Assembly: GCA_040219295.1 (NCBI GenBank)
Contig: JAVJST010000009.1
Span: forward strand, 1-63,625
DNA: 63,625 nt
Direction: 5' to 3'
Source of the DNA: JAVJST01 sp040219295
GTDB taxonomy: Bacteria; Pseudomonadota; Alphaproteobacteria; Rhodospirillales; Casp-alpha2
This document shows, piece by piece, positions 55,615 to 63,625 of this stretch. The translations under genes were made by a program, and so were the position numbers. Within the stretch, counting starts at the first letter, position 1. Each line of letters opens with the position of its first letter. The notes under the pieces are model-generated. The model was not told the DNA's origin and did not search any database. It saw nothing but the letters and a program-made list of their open reading frames with translations.

Positions 55615-56781
55615 TCAGAGACCGACGCGGCCTATCCATTCGTTGGATTGATAGGTTTCGTGCACCTTGTCCGCCGCGAGGGCCTCCAGGATGCTTGCAT
55701 CGAGGCCGGCGCTGGCGTCGATCGACCCTTCAAGCACCCCGGCTTCGGTATAGACCTGACCAAACAGGTTCCAAGTGTCCGCGAGGTAGCCGTTCTCACA
55801 ATCCGGCTTGCCGCCGAACAACTTCTCGCCCCAGCCGCTGGGCTCGGCAGGCGGCAGCGGCGCGCCCGCAGGCAACGCCTTGCACACGGCATTACCACCT
55901 TCGACGCCGAACGCGCCGAGGTTCTGTTCGAGGTTGAGGATAATAGCGCCGTACTGGTTCAGCCGAACATCTTCCTCCGGCCAGTCGAGTCCGGCAGCGA
56001 CGATCTTGTTGCCAGCATCAGGGTTTTGTTTCCACCAGTCGACCGCCTCGAACCAGGCACGAAGGAGTTCCTTGGCGACCTCGGGCTTTTCCTTGAGCCA
56101 GTTCTCGTTACAGGCGATGGCGTCCGAAATCAGCCCACGTTCCCAAGTCCGGTCCGTGAGACTCGACTTCAGCACGTGCGCGCCTTCGCGCGTAAGCGAT
56201 TGGCTCGAAAACGGCTTGTAATTGACATCGACATCAATACCGCCGCTGACGAACGCGGCCGCACTCTCCTGGGGCAACATGATGCGGTGTTCGACCGAAT
56301 CGTAGGGCATTCCCTCGTTCTTGAGGGTCAGCAACATCCACATGTGATTGAGAAACGCGAAATCCGCACCGTACGTCTTGCCCGGCAGATCGCTGACCGA
56401 CTGGACGTCAGGTGTCGCGACCATTTCGTCGAGTCCGTACGACATGTCAGGCAGGGCCACGACCTTGAGCGGGACCCCGGCCGCGCGAGCGACGACCAGT
56501 GAATCGAGCGTATTGAGCATGCATTGCACGTTACCGCTCGCAATAGCCGCGTTCTTCGCCGTGATATCCTCAATGATCCTGATATTGAGGTCGATGTCCT
56601 TGGCCAGTCCCCGTTCCTTGACGATGTACCATGCCGAGTACGGCGAGAACGAAATGATCGCCACATCGACTTCTTCGGCGGCGTTCGCAGGGGTTGATCC
56701 GATAGCCGCCTCGCCGACGATGGATAGACTGGCGATCGAAAGCGCTGCGAACGCTCCCCTTGCATACTCGATAATGTTCAT
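55615..56781 (-). CDS. ABC transporter substrate-binding protein of the guanidine operon (NMT1 type)
   Basis: 388 residues with a signal peptide (to about STPANAAE, residue 35) and NMT1-like sequence: VDVAIISFSPYSAWYIVKERGLAKDIDLNIRIIED, VQCMLNTLDSLVVARAAGVPLKVVAL, VSGGIDVDVNYKPF. Longer than the other binding protein, with a Cys-containing C-terminal extension (KPDCENGYLADTWNLFGQVYTEAG). Between the importer ATPase and the guanidine hydrolase, so guanidine or a guanidino compound is the likely ligand. Confidence 0.92.
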   Translation of the reverse strand: MNIIEYARGAFAALSIASLSIVGEAAIGSTPANAAEEVDVAIISFSPYSAWYIVKERGLAKDIDLNIRIIEDITAKNAAIASGNVQCMLNTLDSLVVARAAGVPLKVVALPDMSYGLDEMVATPDVQSVSDLPGKTYGADFAFLNHMWMLLTLKNEGMPYDSVEHRIMLPQESAAAFVSGGIDVDVNYKPFSSQSLTREGAHVLKSSLTDRTWERGLISDAIACNENWLKEKPEVAKELLRAWFEAVDWWKQNPDAGNKIVAAGLDWPEEDVRLNQYGAIILNLEQNLGAFGVEGGNAVCKALPAGAPLPPAEPSGWGEKLFGGKPDCENGYLADTWNLFGQVYTEAGVLEGSIDASAGLDASILEALAADKVHETYQSNEWIGRVGL

Positions 56782-56845
56782 TGGTCACTCCCGTGTCATG
56801 TGTTGTTGGCGTTTCTTTTTTGTTTTGCGAGTTCCGGCGGCTGCG

Positions 56846-57649
56846 TCATGCGGCCTTGCCGGTGATCTCCTCGCGCATCATGGCGAACAGCTTTCGTTCC
56901 ATGTCCGTGTAGCCGGGCTGGTCGAACAACTCTTCCTTGATTGCGAACCGTTTACCCTGCTTAAACTCGAGTGGGATGTCTTCTTTCACCCGACCCGGAT
57001 TCCGCGTGAAAAAAATGATCCGGTCGGCCAGGTAGATGGCTTCCTCGATGTCATGCGTCACCAAGATCACGGTCTTCTTCTCACGCTCGATAACGTCCAC
57101 CATCATTTCCTGCATCTCCCAGCGAACCTGCGCATCGAGCGCGCCAAACGGCTCGTCCATCAGCAGGATCCGGGGGTTTTGCGCCAAGGTACGGGCAATC
57201 GCGACGCGTTGCTTCATGCCGCCGGAAAGGCTCGCCGGATAGTGGTCGGCAAAGTCCTCCAGATGCACGAGGCCGAGCATTTCCTCCGCCTTCTTTCTTC
57301 GCTCCTCCTTGGAAACGCCGACGATCTTCATGCCGTACTCGATGTTCTTCCGGGCGGTCAGCCACGGGAACGAGGTGTAGGCCTGGAATATCATGCCGCG
57401 GTCCGGGCCGGGTCCCGTAATTCGGTCGCCAAAAGTCGTGATCCGGCCACGGGTCGGGGGCTCCAGCCCGGAGATCACTCGCAGCATCGTCGTCTTGCCG
57501 CAACCCGACGGCCCAACGAAGGCCACGATCTCGTTCTCGTTCAGCGTCAGCGAGACGTTCTCGAGCGCCGTAAACTTGCCGCCCAGATACTGTTTGGTGA
57601 TAAGGTCGGCGCGAACGGCCGCCGAGTTTCCCGTAGATTGATCAGACAT
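56846..57649 (-). CDS. ABC transporter ATPase of the guanidine operon
   Basis: 267 residues from ATG 57649: Walker A GPSGCGKTT, Q-loop IFQAYTSFPWLT, signature LSGGMKQR, Walker B ILLMDEPFGALDA, His switch LVTHDIEEAI. The longer frame to 57691 overlaps the permease and is not needed; GGGTAAGGTC precedes the ATG. It begins 4 bases after the permease stop. Confidence 0.93.
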   Translation of the reverse strand: MSDQSTGNSAAVRADLITKQYLGGKFTALENVSLTLNENEIVAFVGPSGCGKTTMLRVISGLEPPTRGRITTFGDRITGPGPDRGMIFQAYTSFPWLTARKNIEYGMKIVGVSKEERRKKAEEMLGLVHLEDFADHYPASLSGGMKQRVAIARTLAQNPRILLMDEPFGALDAQVRWEMQEMMVDVIEREKKTVILVTHDIEEAIYLADRIIFFTRNPGRVKEDIPLEFKQGKRFAIKEELFDQPGYTDMERKLFAMMREEITGKAA

Positions 57650-57653
57650 GACC

Positions 57654-58532
57654 TTACCCTTTCCTCGGACGCGTCCACGGGAACACGACATGTTGGAGAT
57701 AACGGAACATTAGGTCGGTCAGTACACCGAGAATCCCGATCATCAGAATGCCGGCCATGATGATGTCGACGTGAAGGAAGCGTCCCGCACGCATCATCAC
57801 GGCGCCGATTCCGTCTTGCGCGCCGACAATTTCCGCGATCACCAAATACGTCCACCCGACGGCGATCATGGTCCGCATCGAATCGACGACGCTCGGCGCG
57901 ACGGCGGGTACGACGACCTCTAGGACGATACGCTTCCGGCTGGCTCCCATGGTCAGCGCCGCCTCGACCAATTCCCGCTGAACGGCGAGCGTGTTATCGA
58001 GGATCATGGCGACGAGGAAGAAAATGACGCCGAGAAACAGCAGCCCCATCTTCGCGCCTTCGGACGGACCGAACCAAACCAACAGCAATGGAATAAACGA
58101 AGCGGCGGGCAGATAGCGCCAGCCGGAAACCGTCGGGTTGATCAGGGCCCGCAGATTGGCGAAGCAGCCCATCGCGATGCCGAGCGGCACGGCAATCGCC
58201 GAGGCCATCAGGAAGCTACCGAAAATCCGCATGCAGCTGATCAGGACATCGCTGAGAAAGCCCTTCTCCGTATAAAGATAGATCAGCTTGCCCAGCACCT
58301 GCTCGACACCTGGAAGAAACCGCTGCCCTTGCTCCGGCGTCAGGTAGTGCGCTGTTTCCCAGACCACGAAAAACGCGATTGCGCCGATGATACCCAACAC
58401 CGTGGTGCGTCTCGCAGACGGTTCGTCGAGCAACTCGAAGAACGGAGTCTTATGAACGTGTAGTTCGCCGATTTCCTTGTCGTCAGGGATCGGACTCGTT
58501 TCCGACGCAGTCATGGCGACGCCATCTCCCAT
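57654..58532 (-). CDS. ABC transporter permease of the guanidine operon
   Basis: 292 residues with about six TM helices and a BPD_transp_1 coupling helix (VQRELVEAALTMGASRKRIVLEVVVPAVAPSVVDSMRTMIAVGWTYLVIAEIVG). GGGAGAAAACTGC precedes the ATG. First gene of the leftward guanidine operon (permease, ATPase, binding protein, hydrolase, nickel permease). The upstream 189 bases show no recognisable guanidine riboswitch. Confidence 0.93.
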   Translation of the reverse strand: MGDGVAMTASETSPIPDDKEIGELHVHKTPFFELLDEPSARRTTVLGIIGAIAFFVVWETAHYLTPEQGQRFLPGVEQVLGKLIYLYTEKGFLSDVLISCMRIFGSFLMASAIAVPLGIAMGCFANLRALINPTVSGWRYLPAASFIPLLLVWFGPSEGAKMGLLFLGVIFFLVAMILDNTLAVQRELVEAALTMGASRKRIVLEVVVPAVAPSVVDSMRTMIAVGWTYLVIAEIVGAQDGIGAVMMRAGRFLHVDIIMAGILMIGILGVLTDLMFRYLQHVVFPWTRPRKG

Positions 58533-58721
58533 TGCAGTTTTCTCCCGTCATGTTTGACGAATTCTTGTATGCTTGTGCGCTGCATTCACGAACATCGCCG
58601 TGGCACGCCTCGCAACAAGTGCTGTTGACCGTCATTTCAAACATGAAATCGGTTGATGGATAGTCCGAAATCATTGATTGAATACATCAAATACATTGAT
58701 GAAATGAGAATGAAAGACCAA

Positions 58722-59669
58722 TCAACCTCGGCTGCGCGCGAAGTCGAGCAAACGGTCTCGAGCCCGATGCTGCGGCGCTTTGGGGTTGGTGATCATGTAA
58801 ACGTTCGATGACGGATAGTCATCAAATTCGAGAACAGGGTGCAGTAAACCGTCATTGACGTCGCGTTGCGCGAAGGCTTCAGGCAGAAAACAGATGCCAA
58901 CGCCAAGCACCGTCAAGCGTCGCGCCTCTTCCAGGTGTTCCGACAAGCCGCCGACGTGGCGACCTAGACCGTACTTCTGTCGGAACCGTGTTTGCTGATC
59001 CGGTTCATCCGCGCCGGTCAATACGAAGGGATAGGACCGAAGCTCCGCCGGGTTTTCGACCTGCTTGCCGAACAATGAGTGCGCTGGACCGACGTATGGT
59101 TTGTAGACTTCCCTGAAGAGAACCTCGTAATCAAGATCGCGCAACTGATGAGTAGCAGGTGCGATACCGATTTCCACCTCGTTGCGCAGCACGCTTCGTT
59201 GGATAACATCCCAGGTGGTCACACTAACGAATATCTCCACCTTCTCGTGGGCAAGGTGGAAGTCGGAAATGGTTGAATCAATTCTTGGATCGACCAGATT
59301 GCTTATTACCTGGATACGAACACGACCGCGCACGTCTGTAGCTACATCCGCGATTGAGTTCGGAACGCCGGATACTGCTCCATAGATTTCTGCCGCGATT
59401 TTGGCAAGATTCTCGCCTTCCGGTGTCAGTTCGAACCCACCCGGCCCCCGGTGACAAAGGCGCGCACCGACATGGTCTTCAAGCCGCTTTAATGCCATGC
59501 TCAGCGCCGGCTGCTTTCGGTTCAATCGGTTTGCCGCGCCGCTGATCCCACCGGCCAATACGATCTCGTGAAACACATGCAGCAAGTTCCAATCCAGATT
59601 ACTGGCAAATCGACGTCCGGACAGGACGCGGGTAGCTGCATTCTGGACTGACGAATTGTCATCTTTCAT
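58722..59669 (-). CDS. LysR-family transcription regulator of the guanidine operon
   Basis: 315 residues: HTH (LNLLHVFHEIVLAGGISGAANRLNRKQPALSMALKRLEDHVGARLCHRGPGGFELTPEG) and a co-inducer domain (GRVRIQVISNLVDPRIDST onward). Same strand as, and 189 bases upstream of, the importer operon, so it may regulate it and/or be co-transcribed. The gap just downstream of it is AT-rich and could hold the operon promoter. Similar in layout to the LysR at 43107-44009. Confidence 0.92.
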   Translation of the reverse strand: MKDDNSSVQNAATRVLSGRRFASNLDWNLLHVFHEIVLAGGISGAANRLNRKQPALSMALKRLEDHVGARLCHRGPGGFELTPEGENLAKIAAEIYGAVSGVPNSIADVATDVRGRVRIQVISNLVDPRIDSTISDFHLAHEKVEIFVSVTTWDVIQRSVLRNEVEIGIAPATHQLRDLDYEVLFREVYKPYVGPAHSLFGKQVENPAELRSYPFVLTGADEPDQQTRFRQKYGLGRHVGGLSEHLEEARRLTVLGVGICFLPEAFAQRDVNDGLLHPVLEFDDYPSSNVYMITNPKAPQHRARDRLLDFARSRG

Positions 59670-59883
59670 GGCGTTCGAATGCTCCGAAGCTCGTCAGGCG
59701 CTCAAAGTGCCGCACTGCACGATCACACCACAAGGTCTTGGTCTCTAATCGACGGTGCAGCGGATGCACGATGCGTTTCATGAATAGAAAACTTCGAACT
59801 GGCAAATGACTCAATGCTGCGGATTTCTCACGCTGGACGATGAACGACTAAAACATGAACAGTTGGGCTATAGTTCAAACCCT

Positions 59884-61052
59884 CTAACCAGTCAGCGAGA
59901 CTTGGGGCATGTAAATATGCGTCGAACGCACGTCGCTCGGCCGTTTTCCGAATTGATACTTGAACCTCTGGCTGAAATGCGAAATGGACACGAAACCACA
60001 AGCAACCACGATCTCAGTTACCGATAGACAGGTTGCTTGCGACATGGATCTGGCTTTTTCTAACCGCAAGCGGCGATAGTATCCGTTGACCGTATCAGAC
60101 AACTGCGATTGAAACAGGCGTTCGAGTTGTCTCAGAGACACGCCAAAGACCTTTGAGAGCTCATTGATGGGACTATGATCAAACGGCAACACATCGACTC
60201 GTGACGACCACGTGCCGCTGACGATGCAAGCACTATTATGGTCGTTGATCTCGCCCATGGTTGCAAACCAGACGCCGCCCATCCCGAGCATGTAAACGAT
60301 CATCTCCTTCAACACCATTGCGCGAGATGGTCGCCACAACATCGGGGGCCATATCGACATCCAGAATCCGCCGCCGGCCCAGGCAGCATCAAACTCAACC
60401 AGATAGCTCTCCTTGTTCTGCCGCGGCGAAATCATCGGCATCAGGTAGTCGAGATTCCGGTTGTGCATGAATTAGGGATAGTCGTCGTTGGTGACGGTTT
60501 GGGGATTGTCGAGAACATCACCTTCGAGACCAACTGCCTTAAGAACGTAAGGGACATTGTCACCTATCATTGACGAGTCATACTCAATACACGCCTCCAA
60601 GAGCAGCGGCAGAGTGATTTTTTGGAAGACTCGTTCAAAGGCACCCGGTAACCGCTAGGCCGGATGCCGAGACACCGGTCGTAGGCATTGAGCGCGCGTT
60701 TGAACCAGTATCGCTCATCCTCGGCTGATTGCTGATTGGGTGGCTCACGCAGATAGCCTTGATGACCGATCTCGTGGCCGTCTCGCAGGATCGTTTCGTG
60801 GGCTCTTGGGTATCGCTCTACGCACCATCCCGGAACGAAGAAGGTCTGCCTGATTCCGAAATGCTCATCAATCTTGCAGATACGCGGGATGGAGACTTCG
60901 GGACCGTATCGCAGGTTCGACTGGGGCAACACATAGGTGTCCGCTTTGTCGGGTTGGGCGATAGGGAGAACCGAGTCCGCATCGAGATCAAATTTGATGG
61001 ATAGCGCGCACTTCGTAGTGCCGGGCCATGGAACCGGGTTCTCGATGAACAT
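59884..61052 (-). pseudogene. Broken polysaccharide deacetylase fused to a GlxA-type HTH remnant
   Basis: From ATG 61052 the N-terminal deacetylase half is clear (MFIENPVPWPGTTKCALSIKFDLDADS, GHEIGHQGYLREPP, GIRPSGYR). A one-base frameshift near 60645 leads to a stop at about 60567; the true frame continues as FERVFQKITLPLLLEACIEYDSSMIGDNVPYVLKA and is hit by a TAA at about 60471. From 60468 the frame runs through the deacetylase C-terminus (FATMGEIND) and then, without a stop, into an AraC/GlxA HTH (VSLRQLERLF, RRLRLEKARSM, ACGFVSISHFSQRF, FGKRPSDVRS). A deletion therefore joined two genes, and two further lesions followed. Confidence 0.82.
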
Positions 61053-61140
61053 CGCCATCTCCGTGATTTGCACACCGAGTGGGCGGTGATTTCAACAATA
61101 TTGATAATCGTGCAGTCGAAGCATTTGAATTCGGTATGAT

Positions 61141-61192
61141 CGCCCGTCTCGACCCTAAACGGACAATGTCCGCTCCGGGTCACTAGCGGACA
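61141..61192. repeat. Palindromic TGTCCGCT/AGCGGACA element (double copy)
   Basis: TGTCCGCT (61167-61174) and AGCGGACA (61185-61192) bracket a loop with GGGTC. Directly to the left, 61147-61166 is a partial inverted second copy (GACCC...CGGACA). No gene lies in 61053-61360 apart from this; the rest is unremarkable. Similar units occur at the right ends of both recombinase repeats and inside the IS1182 left end. Confidence 0.65.
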
Positions 61193-61360
61193 ATTCGCCG
61201 AGCGCGTTATTTTTACTCCTCTCGACCGTAGAGCGGTCAAACCGCACTTCCACAAATAGTCAAAGCCTGTGGATAAATCCAAGGTATGCGATCGCCTCTG
61301 AACTATAGAATTGGATAGAATTGGGTCTCTTCCACAAAATGTGAGTGAGAGAATCACTTC

Positions 61361-61936
61361 ATGTCATCAGTGGACGCAAACAAGTCCCCTAAGGGGATGA
61401 TGCCGAGCCCTTTGAAAGATGAGCCCTGGCCTCGATCAGAGCAAGAAGAACTGGAACTCCAGCTCTTCTTGCTTCGCGATCTGTTCTTACAAGACTCAAC
61501 ATCGGCCTACTACGCGCTTGAGGTTACCTTGCGGATCGCCGCGCTTTTCTGGGACCGCGGACAAGACCTACCCGATAACATTTTGGTTCCGGGCTGGGCA
61601 GTCGATGTGATCGCCGCCGGGCTCGCCAAATACAAAGAAGATTACCGAACCGGCGAAAGCGCGAGTTTTGGCAAGTCCTTCGGCGTTGAGGCAAAAGGTC
61701 GAGGCGGCCAACCGGCTGTCGCCAAAGCGGACAAAATGATCCGCGATATTCGGATATGTACGCGCGTCGCAATAGCAAAAGAAGCCGGGACCAAACTTGA
61801 CGCCGTGTTCACCGAGATTGGTGAAGAACTGGAGCTCAACTGGAAGACCGTTCAGGACATTTGGTTGGCACATGCCGATCACGCTAGAGACGCATTGAAA
61901 AGATTTCGAGACCAACAAACCCGTAAAAGATCGTGA
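61361..61936 (+). CDS. Unknown protein at the integration-type edge
   Basis: 191 residues, no signal peptide or TM helix. An N-terminal acidic helical part (EQEELELQLFLLRDLFLQDSTSAYYALEVTLRIAALFWDRG) and a C-terminal half that resembles a small HTH or helical bundle (FTEIGEELELNWKTVQDIWLAHADHARDALKRF). I do not recognise a family. It lies 247 bases upstream of an excisionase-like gene and integrase, so it may belong to the same mobile element. Confidence 0.6.
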   Translation: MSSVDANKSPKGMMPSPLKDEPWPRSEQEELELQLFLLRDLFLQDSTSAYYALEVTLRIAALFWDRGQDLPDNILVPGWAVDVIAAGLAKYKEDYRTGESASFGKSFGVEAKGRGGQPAVAKADKMIRDIRICTRVAIAKEAGTKLDAVFTEIGEELELNWKTVQDIWLAHADHARDALKRFRDQQTRKRS

Positions 61937-61948
61937 TCCTTTACGGGT
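61919..61948 (+). terminator. Long hairpin overlapping the stop codon of the unknown gene
   Basis: ACCCGTAAA-GATC / GATC-TTTACGGGT: a near-perfect 13-bp stem with a tiny loop, spanning the TGA (61934-61936), then CGCTTCCTTT. It probably ends the transcript, although the T-tract is weak. Confidence 0.55.
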
Positions 61949-62183
61949 CGCTTCCTTTGGCATTCCTGAGAGCAATCTAATAATTGCATAGACCATCACC
62001 GATCTTCAGAGGTCATGATGGTCGCCCGGATCACTCCGCACCCTCACCAAGGCTCGCATTCACCAGAAGATGCACCGATCACCCTCGCCCGCCTTCTGGG
62101 CCGGGTGGCAGCACGCGCGTGGGTTTCTGAGCAGGCTGACCTCTCCCTCGGTGATGAACCCGCAACCGAAGAGGAGAACGACG

Positions 62184-62372
62184 ATGCGTTTCAATCATAG
62201 AGAAGAGTACATGCGCCCGATGACCGTTAAGCAGGTGGCCATGTGCCTGCAATACTCCGAGCGAACGGTGCGCCGCCTCATCGCATCTGGTGAGCTAAAG
62301 GCTGTGAAGATCGGTGGACAGTGGCGCATCACCCGCGAAGCGTTCGATCAGTTCGTTGGCACGCCGTTCTGA
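62184..62372 (+). CDS. Excisionase-type HTH protein
   Basis: 62 residues from ATG 62184 with GAGGAG upstream. MTVKQVAMCLQYSERTVRRLIASGELKAVKIGGQWRITREAFDQFV is the standard MerR-like/excisionase (helix-turn-helix_17) DNA-binding domain. Next gene is a tyrosine integrase, so recombination directionality or control of the integrase is likely. Confidence 0.88.
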   Translation: MRFNHREEYMRPMTVKQVAMCLQYSERTVRRLIASGELKAVKIGGQWRITREAFDQFVGTPF

Positions 62373-62539
62373 TGCGACGAACCAGTGTCGTGAGAACCCC
62401 GCCTTGCTCTTTTCGTGGCTTATTGAGGCTAGGTTCTCACGAACAGGACGTTTTCTCCGTTCCTGTCCTCACGACGACCACTTTGTCCGTCGATCCGGTC
62501 TCACGACCGGTATTTGATAGAAAAAGGAGGTTACCACAG

Positions 62540-63601
62540 ATGACTAAGAACATCACGTTTTCCGGAGCGATCGACCTGATCGATGCTGATATCGAGCTCC
62601 CCCTCAAGAAGCGCCGCGACTTGAAGTCGTCGATAAACACCTTCCTCAGAGCGACCAACAAACCGGCGACCCTGCCATTCTCTGCACCCGTCGTGCGTGC
62701 TGGGATGAACTTCATCAACGCCAATAGAGGTGAGTTGAAGAAGAGCCGCCTCTACAACATCCGGAACCACCTCAAGACCGTTCTAGCGCGATACGACGCG
62801 CCGACCAGGGCGCCGATGCGCAGTGACCTGATGCCCGAATGGTCGAAACTCCGTGGCCTGATCGATGATGATGTTCGTCTGGGCCGCAATCTGTCCCGCT
62901 TCATGCACTGGGTCTCAGCTCGCAAACTGATGCCGCGTGAGGTTACTGATGAAGTGATGGAGGAGTACCTGAACGATCTGGAACTTCGTACATTCCTTGA
63001 GAAACCCACTGACCGTTTCCGGGATACCTGCAAGGCCTGGAACCAGGCGCGCGATGAATTTCCAGACTGGCCTGATATCGAACTGACTCTACCAAGCTAT
63101 CGCAAACAGATCAGCCCAGCGTGGGACGCGTTCCCGGCATCGTTCATCGCCGACCTGGATGCGTATGAACGACGCATGACCGGCAGTGCTTTGTGCGAAG
63201 AGGATGCCCCTGCTCCCCGACGTAAGGTCACGATCGACGCACATCGTGAACATTTCAGGCGGCTGGCCGGCGCCCTAGTTCGATCGGGAACGTCTCTCGA
63301 CTCGATCACTACGCTCGCTACCCTAGTCGAGCCCGACAATATCAAGGCCTCACTCAAGGCTTATGAAGAATGGCTTGGCCGCGATCTCAGGAACTGTCCC
63401 TCGATCTACGAGATGATGGCCGCCATCCGGGTGATGGCCCGCTATTACGTCAAGGCCCGCCCGGACACCCTCAGGGTTATCGACCTTGATCTGCCCCCAT
63501 TGAATTGGTCCACCTTTGAGTTAAGGAATCCAAGGGAGGATCGATATGGCGAAGAGAAGCTACAAGCCGGAAGAGATTGTCGCGAAGCTGCGACAGGTTG
63601 A
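62540..63601 (+). pseudogene. Large tyrosine integrase, 3' end removed by an IS element
   Basis: From ATG 62540 (AAAGGAGGTTACCACAG upstream) about 320 residues look like the N-terminal half of a large integrase: KKRRDLKSSINTFLRATNK, YNIRNHLKTVL, CKAWNQARDEFPDWPDIELTLPSYRKQISPAWDAFPASFIADLDAYERRM. No catalytic Arg-His-Arg-Tyr set is reached. After IDLDLPPL (about 63500) the sequence becomes an IS end, which supplies a foreign tail to 63601. The integrase is therefore inactive as it stands. Confidence 0.78.
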
Positions 63602-63625
63602 TGTTCTGCACAGCCAGGGCATGAC
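63501..63625 (+). mobile_element. IS3-family element, left end only (continues off the right edge)
   Basis: TGAATTGGTCCACCTTTGAG at 63501-63520 looks like an IS3-type terminus, and an OrfA frame starts 45 bases in. The element interrupts the integrase gene. The right end and any target duplication are outside the window. Confidence 0.7.
63546..63625 (+). CDS. IS3-family transposase OrfA, 5' part
   Basis: ATG 63546 with GGGAGGATCGAT upstream; 26 residues are visible (MAKRSYKPEEIVAKLRQVDV and on), the start of an IS3-family OrfA HTH. Different from the OrfA at 40931. Truncated by the window edge. Confidence 0.8.
   Translation, partial: MAKRSYKPEEIVAKLRQVDVLHSQGM

Noticed and set aside
58533..58721. 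Guanidine riboswitch upstream of the guanidine importer operon
   Set aside because: None of the conserved elements of guanidine-I, -II or -III riboswitches was recognised here or upstream of 44116; a LysR regulator is present instead.

Overview
The window is high-GC, densely coded DNA that looks alphaproteobacterial. Supporting this are a DUF1134 protein, an Lrp-type regulator divergent from a fused PutA, an LpxR-like protein, and IS407-group and IS1182-type elements. Genus cannot be told; a marine Rhodospirillales/Rhizobiales-like organism is a guess. No rRNA, CRISPR array or convincing tRNA was seen.

Layout. (1) 1-5526 is the N-terminal part of a giant VCBS/cadherin-like repeat adhesin on the minus strand; it runs off the left edge. 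(2) 5.7-21.9 kb is mostly core genome: 2OG-Fe(II) oxygenase, NTF2-like protein, DNA photolyase, DUF1134, LpxR-like lipid A deacylase, PutR/PutA, an FkbM remnant, a universal stress protein, a TrmA/RlmD-type RNA methyltransferase coupled to a radical SAM protein, and a PhnD-like binding protein / histidine kinase / receiver module. (3) 21.9-43.0 kb is an island bracketed by two near-identical direct repeats of about 834 bp, each carrying a minimal tyrosine recombinase gene (the right one frameshifted). Inside are two divergent blocks. The leftward block encodes a small exported protein, a CHAT lipoprotein, a caspase-family protein, a FecR-like protein and a CHASE2 nucleotide cyclase. The rightward block encodes a flavoprotein with two cyclic-nucleotide-binding domains and four [4Fe-4S] clusters, a diheme-b-like membrane protein and an FHA-TM-decaheme cytochrome. 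A convergent operon adds an outer-membrane barrel and two five-heme cytochromes. An IS407-type element sits at the right end. I read this as a candidate cyclic-nucleotide-gated transmembrane electron-transfer system tied to a two-peptidase stress module. (4) 43.1-61.2 kb is a catabolic region for guanidino compounds. It holds a ureohydrolase operon (ureohydrolase, two SDRs, a shortened deacetylase, ABC transporter, GMC oxidoreductase), an IS1182-type element, and a second operon with a GdmH-type guanidine hydrolase, Ni2+ permease and ABC transporter, plus two LysR regulators and a deacetylase/GlxA chimera. (5) 61.3-63.6 kb is an integration-related edge: an unknown protein, an excisionase-like HTH and a large integrase cut by an IS3-type element that leaves the window.

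How the parts may work together (inference): the CHASE2 cyclase would sense an extracytoplasmic signal and make a cyclic nucleotide. The divergent flavoprotein would bind it and pass NAD(P)H electrons through its clusters, the b-type membrane protein and the multiheme cytochromes towards the cell exterior. In the guanidine region, ABC transporters import substrate, the permease supplies nickel, and the ureohydrolases release urea or ammonia.
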